NCBI GenBank assembly: GCA_020632665.1
Contig: JACKFC010000004.1
Coordinates: 124,001 to 188,000, forward strand
DNA from: Deltaproteobacteria bacterium
GTDB lineage: Bacteria; Myxococcota_A; UBA9042
Reading direction: 5' to 3'
DNA: 64,000 bases
Part shown: positions 1-8,954 of the stretch, in pieces
Numbering within the stretch: the first letter of the stretch is position 1
Layout of the letters: the number at the start of each line of letters is the position of its first letter
Translations under genes and position numbers: made by a program
Notes under the pieces: model-generated
Database searches by the model: none
What the model saw: only the letters and a program-made list of their open reading frames with translations
Told to the model about the DNA's origin: nothing

Positions 1-1364
1 CGCGGCTCGCCGGCGTGGCGGCTCGCACCGGGAAGGACCTGGTCGCGGCGCGGGTCAAGGCGAAGATCGACGGTGGCGGCGACGTGCACCTCGCCAAGGC
101 CCTCGAGCCGACCGCACATCGCATGGTCGAGGTCCTCGGCGAGATGAAGGGGGCCGCGACGAAGTTCGGGCAGTTCCTCTCGATGGCCGACCAAGAGGCC
201 TTCCCCGAAGAGGCGCGCCGCGTGTTGCACCGCTTGCTCGACCAGACGCCGCAACGGATGGACCCCGAACGTGCCGCCGCGGTCGTGCGTGGCGAGCTCG
301 GGGACGCACCGGAGCGCGTCTTCGCCGCGTGGGAGCCCGAGCCGCTGGCCTCGGCGTCGATGGGCCAAGTCCACCGTGCCCGGACCCACGAGGGGCGCGA
401 CGCCGTGGTCAAGCTGCAGTTCCCGGGCGTCGAGTCGGCGATCGAGAGCGATATCCAGAACGCCGCGATGATGGCGAAGGGCCTCGCCATCGGCGGCGGC
501 ATCTTCGACACCCGCGAGTACGTCGACGAGATCGCGCAGACGCTCCGCCGTGAGCTCGACTACGCCGAGGAGCTGCGGCAGCTCAAGGCCTACCGTGAGG
601 CGCTCTCGCCGTGGTCGGAGAGCCTCGTCGTGCCCGAGCCCATCGACGCGCTGTGCACCCCGCGGCTGCTGACGCTGGAGCGGCTCGAAGGGCCGACGCT
701 GCATCGCTTCGCTGAGCTCCCCGAGGGTGAGGGCGCGACGCCTGAAGCCCGCTTTCGCGTCGCTGCCCAACTCGTCGCCGCCATCTGGGGGCCCTTCCTG
801 CGGCAGGGCCTCATCCACGCCGATCCGCACCCAGGCAACTATATCGTGCTGCCCGACGGCCGCCTCGGCGTGCTCGACTTCGGCGCGACGCGGCAGCTCT
901 CGCAGGGCTTCTGCCTCGCCTATTGGGATATCGTCGGGGGGGCGATGCGGCGCGAGGAGACCGATTTCGTCGGCATCCTCAGCGGCATCGACTTCCGCTT
1001 CCCGAAGGACCGCGCGCGGGCGAGCACCTGGGTCGACGCCCTCGCCCATATCGTCGAGCGTCCGATTCGGGAGCCGTATTACGATTGGCATCGAGACGTG
1101 ATTGGGCCTGATTGTCGGCGCCACGTGCAGAGCGACGTCACGACCGCGATGGGGGTGCGTGGACCGCCGGAGAGCTTGATGTTCTACCGCGCTGCGGTCG
1201 GCGCGGCCGGTGATTTCCGGCTCCTTCGCGCGGCAGGCGACTTCCGCGCCGTCCTCGCCGGGGTGATGCAGCGCGCCTGGGGGACGATGTCGCCTGGGTG
1301 GCGCGATGCCGCGATGGCGGCCGGCGTGCCGGACCGGCCGTGGGGTCAGGTCGAGGTCGCGTGA
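1..1364 (+). CDS. ABC1/AarF/UbiB-family atypical kinase (5' end cut by window)
   Basis: Atypical protein-kinase-like ATPase of the ABC1 (AarF/UbiB/COQ8) family, whose members support isoprenoid-quinone biosynthesis or other membrane lipid functions. Counting from the GTG at 15, the family-specific KFGQ motif lies at residues 50-53, the Ala-rich nucleotide loop with SMGQVHRA at about 115-122, the ATP lysine in VVKLQF near 133, the catalytic HADPHPGN at 268-275 and the metal-binding DFG at 288-290. The frame is open to base 1 and still reads family-like sequence upstream of 15, so the true start is probably outside the window. The stop overlaps the queG start by 4 nt (GTGA), which suggests translational coupling. 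The substrate is unknown. Confidence 0.85.
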   Translation, partial: RLAGVAARTGKDLVAARVKAKIDGGGDVHLAKALEPTAHRMVEVLGEMKGAATKFGQFLSMADQEAFPEEARRVLHRLLDQTPQRMDPERAAAVVRGELGDAPERVFAAWEPEPLASASMGQVHRARTHEGRDAVVKLQFPGVESAIESDIQNAAMMAKGLAIGGGIFDTREYVDEIAQTLRRELDYAEELRQLKAYREALSPWSESLVVPEPIDALCTPRLLTLERLEGPTLHRFAELPEGEGATPEARFRVAAQLVAAIWGPFLRQGLIHADPHPGNYIVLPDGRLGVLDFGATRQLSQGFCLAYWDIVGGAMRREETDFVGILSGIDFRFPKDRARASTWVDALAHIVERPIREPYYDWHRDVIGPDCRRHVQSDVTTAMGVRGPPESLMFYRAAVGAAGDFRLLRAAGDFRAVLAGVMQRAWGTMSPGWRDAAMAAGVPDRPWGQVEVA

Positions 1365-2377
1365 CCGTGGATCGCGTTGCGCTGACCGCGCTGGTGAAGG
1401 CGGCGGCACGGGAGGCCGGCTTTTCGCGGGTCGGCGTCGCAGCGGCGCACGATCGGCCAGAGGACGCGCGACATCTCGGCGCGTGGCTCGATGCCGGCAT
1501 GCACGGGCCGATGGCGTGGATGGCCAAGGCGCCGGAGCGACGTGCAGATCCGCGCCGCGTCGTTGACGGTGCGGCGGCCGTCATCATGCTCGCGTTGGAC
1601 TACGACAGCGACGCGCCGCGGTCGATCGACGTGGTCGGGCGCGACGGCGCCAGCGCGGCGCAGGGCACCGGCTGGATCTCGCGCTATGCCTGGGGTGACG
1701 ACTACCACGACGTCGCCGAGAAGCGGCTTCGCGGCCTGACGGACGACGTCGCGCGGCAGGTGCCCGCCCTGCTCGGGCGCGACTTCGACGCGGCGCGAGA
1801 GTTTCGCTGGATGGTCGACTACGGCCCGCTGCTCGAGCGGCGCTGGGCGCAGGAAGCCGGCCTCGGTTGGCAGGGCAAGCACAGCCTGCTGGTCGACCCG
1901 CAGCGCGGTAGCTTCTTCTTCCTCGCCGGGATCATCACCACCCTGCCGCTGCTGCCCGATGCGGCGCAGACCGACCACTGCGGCTCTTGCACGCGGTGCA
2001 TCGACGCGTGTCCGACCGATGCGATCGTCCGGCCGTACGTTGTCGACGCGCGACGGTGCATCTCGACCGTGACCATCGAGACCCGTGGCGAACTCGAGCC
2101 TGGCGTCGCCGCGCTGGTCGGGGACCATGTCTTCGGCTGCGATATCTGTCAGGACGTGTGCCCGTTCAACCGCTTCTCGCAGGCCTCGGGCGAGCCGGCG
2201 TTCGCGCCGCGGCCGGGCTCGGTCGCGCCGTCGTTGGTCGATTTGCTCGGGCTCGATGAAGATGGATTTCGGGAGCGGTTTCGGCGTTCTCCGCTCAAGC
2301 GGGCGAAGTGGGCCGGGCTCTTGCGCAACGTTCGTGCGGTGGTTGCCAACCAGGCGGCGCGGTCGGCGGGGGATTGA
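1361..2377 (+). CDS. queG: Epoxyqueuosine reductase QueG
   Basis: Cobalamin-dependent Fe-S enzyme that reduces epoxyqueuosine to queuosine in tRNA, the last step of queuosine synthesis. The start is the GTG at 1361 that overlaps the upstream stop, giving 338 aa, the usual QueG size. Two 4Fe-4S motifs are visible: C207-x2-C210-x2-C213-x3-C217, and the second cluster from C260-x2-C263-x3-C267 plus C233. The family stretch VDYGPLLER (D153) and GLGWQGKHSLL precedes them. The C-terminal 60 residues resemble the HEAT-like tail that binds tRNA. A longer upstream ATG in the same frame would overlap the kinase gene by 67 nt and is unlikely. Confidence 0.93.
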   Translation: MTVDRVALTALVKAAAREAGFSRVGVAAAHDRPEDARHLGAWLDAGMHGPMAWMAKAPERRADPRRVVDGAAAVIMLALDYDSDAPRSIDVVGRDGASAAQGTGWISRYAWGDDYHDVAEKRLRGLTDDVARQVPALLGRDFDAAREFRWMVDYGPLLERRWAQEAGLGWQGKHSLLVDPQRGSFFFLAGIITTLPLLPDAAQTDHCGSCTRCIDACPTDAIVRPYVVDARRCISTVTIETRGELEPGVAALVGDHVFGCDICQDVCPFNRFSQASGEPAFAPRPGSVAPSLVDLLGLDEDGFRERFRRSPLKRAKWAGLLRNVRAVVANQAARSAGD

Positions 2378-2442
2378 CAAGGTTCGGTGTGGGCGGCAAG
2401 GTTCGCGTCCGCTTTGGGAGGTGTGCCCTTCCTTGGCTCTTT

Positions 2443-2515
2443 GCGCGCGTAACTCAGTCGGTAGAGTACCACTTTCACACGGTGGGAGTCACAGGTTCAA
2501 GTCCTGTCGCGCGCA
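2443..2515 (+). tRNA. tRNA-Val (anticodon CAC)
   Basis: A complete 73-nt cloverleaf. The 7-bp acceptor stem is GCGCGCG/CGCGCGC, followed by T8-A9. The D stem is ACTC/GAGT, and the anticodon stem CCACT/GGTGG holds the 7-nt loop TTCACAC, so U33 is followed by anticodon CAC. The variable loop has 5 nt, and the T arm is ACAGG-TTCAAGT-CCTGT. The discriminator is A and the CCA end is not encoded. The anticodon reads the Val codon GUG, which is common in this GC-rich genome. A terminator follows within 6 nt. Confidence 0.96.
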
Positions 2516-2520
2516 CTCGG

Positions 2521-2556
2521 AACCCCGCTGCCTTGGCAGCGGGGTTCTTTCGTTTT
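2521..2556 (+). terminator. Rho-independent terminator after tRNA-Val
   Basis: The inverted repeat AACCCCGCTGC / GCAGCGGGGTT (11 bp, 4-nt loop) ends at 2546 and is followed by a T-rich tract (CTTTCGTTTT). It begins 5 nt after the tRNA and should end the queG/tRNA transcript or a separate tRNA transcript. Confidence 0.9.
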
Positions 2557-2873
2557 GGCGTACACGGACTTCCTGACAGCCTCGACAGCCTCGACACCCT
2601 CGGTGCCAGCGCGAATTTCCCCCTTCCCTCCGGGTCCCCTCCGCCCCAGCGGCAGCCCCGTCGCTCCCCTCCCCGGCGCCAAAACGGCGCAAACCACCAA
2701 ACGGCTCCTGCTCCGTCCCGAACCGAGACGAAGTGCCGCCATCAACCAACCCAGACGTCGCAGCACAACGGGCCCAAGCGCCGCGACGCCATCAGGAATG
2801 GCACGCATCGTGCCAATCGCAAGACCACTACAAGCACCTGAAATCAAATCCATAATATCCCGAACGCCGCCAA
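2557..2873. other. Intergenic region, 317 nt
   Basis: No convincing gene. The stretch is C-rich on the plus strand and locally less GC-rich near 2840-2865, where CCATAATATC could be a -10 element for the downstream membrane-protein gene. A minus-strand reading frame from an ATG at 2853 encodes a short hydrophobic stretch, but it runs through the tRNA terminator and the tRNA itself and has no good ribosome site, so I do not call it. The imperfectly useful palindrome TGGCAC-N5-GTGCCA sits near 2800. Confidence 0.5.
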
Positions 2874-4028
2874 ATGCCGAGTCCCATGACCCGTATCGAA
2901 ACCGGTCCCGAGACCGCAATCGAGACCACCGACCCGCCCGCATCCGATCCCGCCACCACCGAGCGTCTACCCGGACACGCCACACCGGCGAACCGGAGCC
3001 CCGCGATGTCGGCCACCGCCACCACCCTCGACCCCCCCGAATCAACCCCGGCGCCGGTCCCTTCCAGCGCCATCGAAGCCTGGAAGACGCGGGCCCGCAT
3101 TGCAGCGCCCTGGCTCTCTCTCGGGCTCGGACTGGCCAGCGCCGTCTGGATGGAGCGCGACCCCCGTCGCGCCATGCTCTTCACCGCGACGGCGGTACTC
3201 GCCGCCCCCGCGCTGCTGATTTTTCGCACCTTGGCCCGACGACGCGGAACCAGCCGAGTCGGCCACCTCCTGGACTGGTTCGGCGTGGCAGCGGCGCAAT
3301 CGCTCGCCCAATCCGCGCTCTTCTTCGCGCTCCCGCTGCACGTCGCGTCTGCCACCTGGGACGCAGGGCAAGCGGTCTACGTCCTCCTCGCCACAGCCGC
3401 CGCTGCGGTCACACTCTGGGATCCCCTCTGGTCCGCCATCAGCCAAAGGCCGTGGGCCATCGCCGCGCACCTCGGCATCGCGTCCACTTCGGCGCTGCAC
3501 GCCACACTCCCCTTCGTTGGCCTCGGCACCTCCACGGCCATCGCGGTCGGCAGCGGCTGTGGCGCGGCGGCAGTCGCGCTGGCGCTGCTCGGATCCGAAG
3601 GCTGGCGCATCCCCGCGCGCTATACGATCCTGCAGCTTCTCGTCCTACCGCTGCTGCTCCTCATCGGGCCGTGGAGCGCCGCGATCCCCGCCACGCCCTT
3701 TCGCCTCGGCACCAGCGCCACGCTCGCCGCCGAGGTCGAGCGCCGCATGCCAACAGGACGGGTACAGGCCCAGGTATGGCCGCGGCAGCTGCATTGCTAC
3801 ACACCGATCCAGGGCCCCCTCGGCGCGCGGCTGACGATCCGCCATATCTGGTTGGTCGACGGCCACGAAGTGCGCACTGCGCGTCTACAAGTGCGCACCG
3901 GCAGACCCGGCGGCTTCAGGACCTGGTCGCGGATGCCGACGGCCGGGCTGCGGGCCGACGCCGCGGTGCAATGCCGCGTCGAAACCGAGGCGGGCCAGCT
4001 CCTCGGCGTCATCGCGCCGCTGCCCTGA
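2874..4028 (+). CDS. DUF5924/DUF2914-type membrane protein
   Basis: Predicted inner-membrane protein of 384 aa. After a polar N-terminus of about 70 residues there are roughly seven hydrophobic segments between residues 80 and 285. A soluble C-terminal domain of about 90 residues follows, with the pattern of DUF2914: a WL.DG.EV strand, then ARLQVRTGRPGGFRTWSRM, and a final QLLGVI strand. This combination matches DUF5924 proteins, whose role is unknown. The start could be 2874, 2886 or a later ATG at 3006; the membrane part does not decide. The stop codon (4026-4028) abuts the stop of the convergent transporter with no base between. Confidence 0.75.
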   Translation: MPSPMTRIETGPETAIETTDPPASDPATTERLPGHATPANRSPAMSATATTLDPPESTPAPVPSSAIEAWKTRARIAAPWLSLGLGLASAVWMERDPRRAMLFTATAVLAAPALLIFRTLARRRGTSRVGHLLDWFGVAAAQSLAQSALFFALPLHVASATWDAGQAVYVLLATAAAAVTLWDPLWSAISQRPWAIAAHLGIASTSALHATLPFVGLGTSTAIAVGSGCGAAAVALALLGSEGWRIPARYTILQLLVLPLLLLIGPWSAAIPATPFRLGTSATLAAEVERRMPTGRVQAQVWPRQLHCYTPIQGPLGARLTIRHIWLVDGHEVRTARLQVRTGRPGGFRTWSRMPTAGLRADAAVQCRVETEAGQLLGVIAPLP

Positions 4029-5387
4029 TCATTCGTTGACTTCGACCCGCCAGAGCGACGCCGCGAGCACCAGCGAGACGGCCGACGCGCCAACCCAAAA
4101 GGCGATCGGCGCGCTGAAGTCGATCGTCTTCACGCCGTCGACGACGGTGGTCGCGCTGTCGATGAGGCCGCCGGAGATCTGCTCCTGCAGCGCGGCGCCG
4201 ACGTAGCTGAACATGCCGATGATGCCGACCGCGAACCCGGCGCTCTTGTTCGGCGCGATATCGATGGCGAACAAGCCGCCAAGGACGGCGATCAACCCAC
4301 CGATGGTCAGCCCGTAGACGACCATCGCCGCGGCGATCATCCACGTACTGCCACGCGGCGCAGCGAAGAGCGCGACCAGCGCGATCGTCTCCAGCACACC
4401 GAAGATCAGCGAGGGCGGTGGGCGACGGGAGGCGAAGAAGCGGTCGCTCACCCAGCCGTAGAGCGCCGAACCCGCGATGCCCGCGAAGGTGTTGAGCCCG
4501 ACCAGGGAGCCGGCCTCGACCAAATCATAGCCGTGCGCTTCCTGCAGGTAGAGCACGCCCCACGAGTTGATGGCGTAGCGGGTGACGTACATGCACGCCG
4601 ATGCGAGGCCCAAGATCCAGAGCGAGGGGCGCAGCAGCAGGCCGAGCTGCTCGGCGCGCGTCGGCGGGAGGTGGTCGTGTTCGCCAGCCTCGACCAGCCG
4701 CAGCTCCGGCCGCCACGTCGTCACCGCCGGTAGCCCTACGGCCTCGGGACGGTCGGCGAGCACCCGGCCCAGGACCAATGCCACGGCGAGGCAGAGGAAG
4801 CCAGGCCCGATGAACGCGCTGCGCCAGCCCGTCGCGGCGACCAGCCAGCTTGTCCCGACGAAGGTCAGCCCTTCGCCGATGGCGTGCGCGACGGACCAGA
4901 CGCCGTACATAGTCCCCCGCTCTCGCGGGCCGTACCAACGGGTGATCGCGACGATCGAGGCCGGCGCGCCGGAGCCCTGGAACAGCCCGTTTGCCGCCCA
5001 GAGCAGCGCCGCGAGCCCGACCAGGGTCGTGCTGCCCATCGCCAGATTGACCAGCGCGCTGGCGGCGAGCCCGAACGACATCAAGCGCCGAATCCCCGCG
5101 TGGTCGGCGAGGAAGCCGTTGAGCAACTTGCCGGCAGCGTAGGCGTAGAAAAAGGCCGACCCGATCGTGCCGAGGTCGGTGGCGGTCATCACGCCTTCGT
5201 CGAGCAGAGGCTTCTTGACCAGCGAGAGGCCGAGCCGGCAGGTGTAGAAGAATCCGTAGCCGAAGGTCGTGGCCAGCACAATCTGCCGGCGCCATCGCCG
5301 AAACTGCTCGTCGACCTCGCCAGAAGGGGCGGCGGGACGGTCGGGATCCGGCGCAAGGAACGCAAAAGCGGGGGGCAGTCCTGACAC
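4029..5387 (-). CDS. MFS transporter, organophosphate:phosphate antiporter (OPA/GlpT-UhpC-like)
   Basis: Twelve-helix major facilitator protein of 452 aa. Family marks include FGYGFFYTCRLGLS in helix 1, then GTIGSAFFYAYAAGKLLNGFLAD and RWYGPRERGTMYGVWS, all typical of the OPA family (GlpT, UhpT, UhpC), which exchange sugar or glycerol phosphates for phosphate. The substrate here cannot be told. The open frame continues upstream to 5708, but that part is Arg/Cys-rich and contains a strong terminator for the upstream operon (5445-5492). The GTG at 5387 is therefore the better start and gives the normal family length. Convergent with the DUF5924 gene. Confidence 0.85.
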   Translation of the reverse strand: MSGLPPAFAFLAPDPDRPAAPSGEVDEQFRRWRRQIVLATTFGYGFFYTCRLGLSLVKKPLLDEGVMTATDLGTIGSAFFYAYAAGKLLNGFLADHAGIRRLMSFGLAASALVNLAMGSTTLVGLAALLWAANGLFQGSGAPASIVAITRWYGPRERGTMYGVWSVAHAIGEGLTFVGTSWLVAATGWRSAFIGPGFLCLAVALVLGRVLADRPEAVGLPAVTTWRPELRLVEAGEHDHLPPTRAEQLGLLLRPSLWILGLASACMYVTRYAINSWGVLYLQEAHGYDLVEAGSLVGLNTFAGIAGSALYGWVSDRFFASRRPPPSLIFGVLETIALVALFAAPRGSTWMIAAAMVVYGLTIGGLIAVLGGLFAIDIAPNKSAGFAVGIIGMFSYVGAALQEQISGGLIDSATTVVDGVKTIDFSAPIAFWVGASAVSLVLAASLWRVEVNE

Positions 5388-5729
5388 CCGCGGATCGTCG
5401 TCGCAACGCGACGCGGAAGTCAAACGCAGCGGCGTGACGCGGCCAAAAATGCGGAGCGCCCGGCTCGGCACCTTGCCGCGTCCGGGCGCTCCTGCCCCCC
5501 GAAAACTCGGTGCAGCTTGCGACCCACGCAGGGCCATCGGCGGCACGCACCACCTTCGATTGCACAGCGCGTGCCAAGCTCTCCGGCGGCATCGATATTT
5601 TTCGAACCTATGGATCGTGAATGGAAACTTGCGGGACCACAGGACCGGGCGATTGTCCCGGCGCGCCGCGACGAGCCCATTTCGCTCGGACGCACCATGC
5701 GACGTCACAGGGGCGTCGCGATGTCGCCG
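5388..5729. other. Intergenic region, 342 nt
   Basis: Lies between the phosphodiesterase-like gene and the OPA transporter, both on the minus strand. It contains the terminator at 5445-5492 and, on the minus strand just before the transporter start, a TTGACT-like element near 5420 that could belong to its promoter. A less GC-rich patch at 5586-5635 lies close to the end of the upstream gene. No other gene is supported. Confidence 0.5.
5445..5492 (-). terminator. Rho-independent terminator of the ackA-pduL/thioesterase/ThDP/PLC operon
   Basis: Perfect 11-bp inverted repeat GGAGCGCCCGG (5453-5463) / CCGGGCGCTCC (5482-5492), with an inner CGGCA/TGCCG pair. On the minus strand it is followed after 3 nt by TTTTT (5449-5445). 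It lies 238 nt beyond the stop of the PLC-X-like gene and separates that operon from the OPA transporter. Confidence 0.85.
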
Positions 5730-6724
5730 TCATGGTCTCGCTTCGAGGCCGTCGAGGATTCGGCAGGCGCGGACGACTTCGCCGGAGTCGGCATGGTCGA
5801 CCACCAGGAGGTTCACCTTCTGCCCCCGCAGCGCTTCGCACGCGGCGGCACGTGCCAGCAGCCGTTCGAGCGTATTCGCCTCGGCCGAGAGCGCCGCGGC
5901 CGGCAGGACCTTGGCGACCCAATGGTTCACCTGCAGCAGCGGCGCGTCGGCCTGCCCTCGGTTGACCCGGCAGGCGTGGGCCGCGCCCTCGAAGCGGTCG
6001 ATCTCCGCCATCGACTTGAAGGTATAGGGCGTGTCCTGCACCAAGGCCCAGACGTCGAGGTAGAACGCCGCACCATCGGGCTTCTCGCCTTTCTGCTCCG
6101 CCGTCCAGACGACCTGAATTCCAGCGTCCAGCATCGCGCCCAGCGTCGGCAACGCGGCGGGGTCGAGCTTCGCCGCGCGGTCGACCAGCGCCGCAGCCTT
6201 CAGCGCGGCCTTGACGTCGGCTGCACCGACCGCGTCCTCGAAGACGACGAAGACGAGGTCGCGCGGATGTGCATCGAGCCAGCTGCGCAGATCCGCCAGC
6301 GCGTCGGCGAGCCTGCGGTGGCCGAGGACGCAGTTGCCGTGGCAGAGCCAGAGCTCGGGCCCGGCATCCGCCGCCGTGCCGTCGTCCTCGGGGTCGTCCC
6401 AGCGGTGGATATCGAGCAGCAACGCGCGGATGCCGAGGTCGAGCAAGGCGGGGAACGCGACGTTCTGGTTCGGAAAGTTCCAGCCCTCTGCGGCCGAGGA
6501 CATGGCGTTGTGGGCACCGGCGAGGCAGACCTGCGAAAGCGTGCGTTCACACGACGCCGCCGCGCCGTTGCACAGCGGGCCAGCCTGGCGGTCGGCCGCG
6601 ACGTCGGTGGCATCACCGGTGGCGTCGCTCGTGGCCGCCGAGCTGTCGACAGCGGAGGATGTCGCGCCTGAATGTGCGCTGCCGCAACCCACGAGCGCGA
6701 GCAGCAGCGCCGCAGAGACGGCCC

Positions 6725-6728
<4 letters not shown>
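5730..6728 (-). CDS. PLC-X-domain-like phosphodiesterase lipoprotein
   Basis: Exported lipoprotein of 332 aa with a signal peptide ending in the lipobox LVGC (Cys15) and a Ser/Ala/Asp-rich spacer up to about residue 48. The rest resembles the TIM-barrel of phosphatidylinositol-specific phospholipase C X-domain proteins: GAHNAM (candidate catalytic His), the LGIRALLLDIHRW strand and LCHGNC (second His). Bacterial PI-PLC cleaves phosphoinositides without calcium; the true substrate here is unknown. The GTG start overlaps the stop of the ThDP enzyme by 4 nt, so it is the last gene of that operon, an odd partner for cytoplasmic acyl-CoA enzymes. Confidence 0.75.
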
Positions 6729-8482
<1,754 letters not shown>

Positions 8483-8561
8483 GCGGACTCCGTGCCGCGC
8501 GGAAGGCGGCGGCGCGCCGGGTTTGTAGCAGGAAAGTCGTCGGCCACGAAGGCCCCGTGGC

Positions 8562-8954
8562 TCAACGTCCCGAGAGCACGTGGCGGTCGAGGACGAAGGT
8601 GTCGAAGCGGCCGCGCAGCACCTCGCGGGCGCCGACCCGGACCACCACGTCGACGACCCGCTTGCGGCCTTTCGTGGTGCGGATCTGCGCCTCGGCGAGC
8701 AGGACCTCGCCCTTCCGCACCGGCGCGAGGAAGCGCGTCTCCGCGGCCCCGAGCACCACGTTCGGATCGTTGACGGCCAACATCGCCGCGTAATCCGCCA
8801 GGCCGAAGGTGAAGCCGCCGTGCACCAGCCCGGCGGCGTCGACGACCATCTCGTCGCGCGTCGTCAGGCGACACCGCGCATAGCCCGGGCGGAGCTCCAA
8901 CGGCGTGCCGACCAGTCGGCTCTCGGTCTGCAGGTGGGTGGCGGGGGCGGTCAT
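8562..8954 (-). CDS. Hotdog-fold acyl-CoA thioesterase (PaaI-like)
   Basis: A 130-aa single hotdog domain. The central helix HGGFTFGLADYAAM and the strands ETRFLAPVRKGEVLLAEAQI and KRVVDVVVRVGAREVLRGRFDTFVL match the PaaI/YbgC-type thioesterase fold, which hydrolyses acyl-CoA. The start overlaps the stop of the AckA-PduL gene (ATGA at 8951-8954), so the two are translationally coupled. The following ThDP gene starts 79 nt downstream. The acyl-CoA preferred is not visible from sequence. Confidence 0.82.
   Translation of the reverse strand: MTAPATHLQTESRLVGTPLELRPGYARCRLTTRDEMVVDAAGLVHGGFTFGLADYAAMLAVNDPNVVLGAAETRFLAPVRKGEVLLAEAQIRTTKGRKRVVDVVVRVGAREVLRGRFDTFVLDRHVLSGR

Noticed and set aside
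2443..2515. Alternative reading of the tRNA as tRNA-Glu (TTC) from the CTTTCAC loop
   Set aside because: Only the register CCACT-TTCACAC-GGTGG gives a full 5-bp stem with U33 before the anticodon, which is CAC (Val).
2790..2815. Sigma-54-like TGGCACG element
   Set aside because: The -12 GC element (TTGC) is missing at the required spacing; the sequence is instead a TGGCAC/GTGCCA palindrome.
2497..3045. Minus-strand 182-aa frame over the tRNA and downstream gap
   Set aside because: It runs through the tRNA-Val and its terminator, has no ribosome site and is Arg/Gly-rich without family resemblance.
5388..5708. N-terminal extension of the OPA transporter
   Set aside because: Contains a Rho-independent terminator for the upstream operon and an Arg/Cys-rich translation without resemblance to the family.
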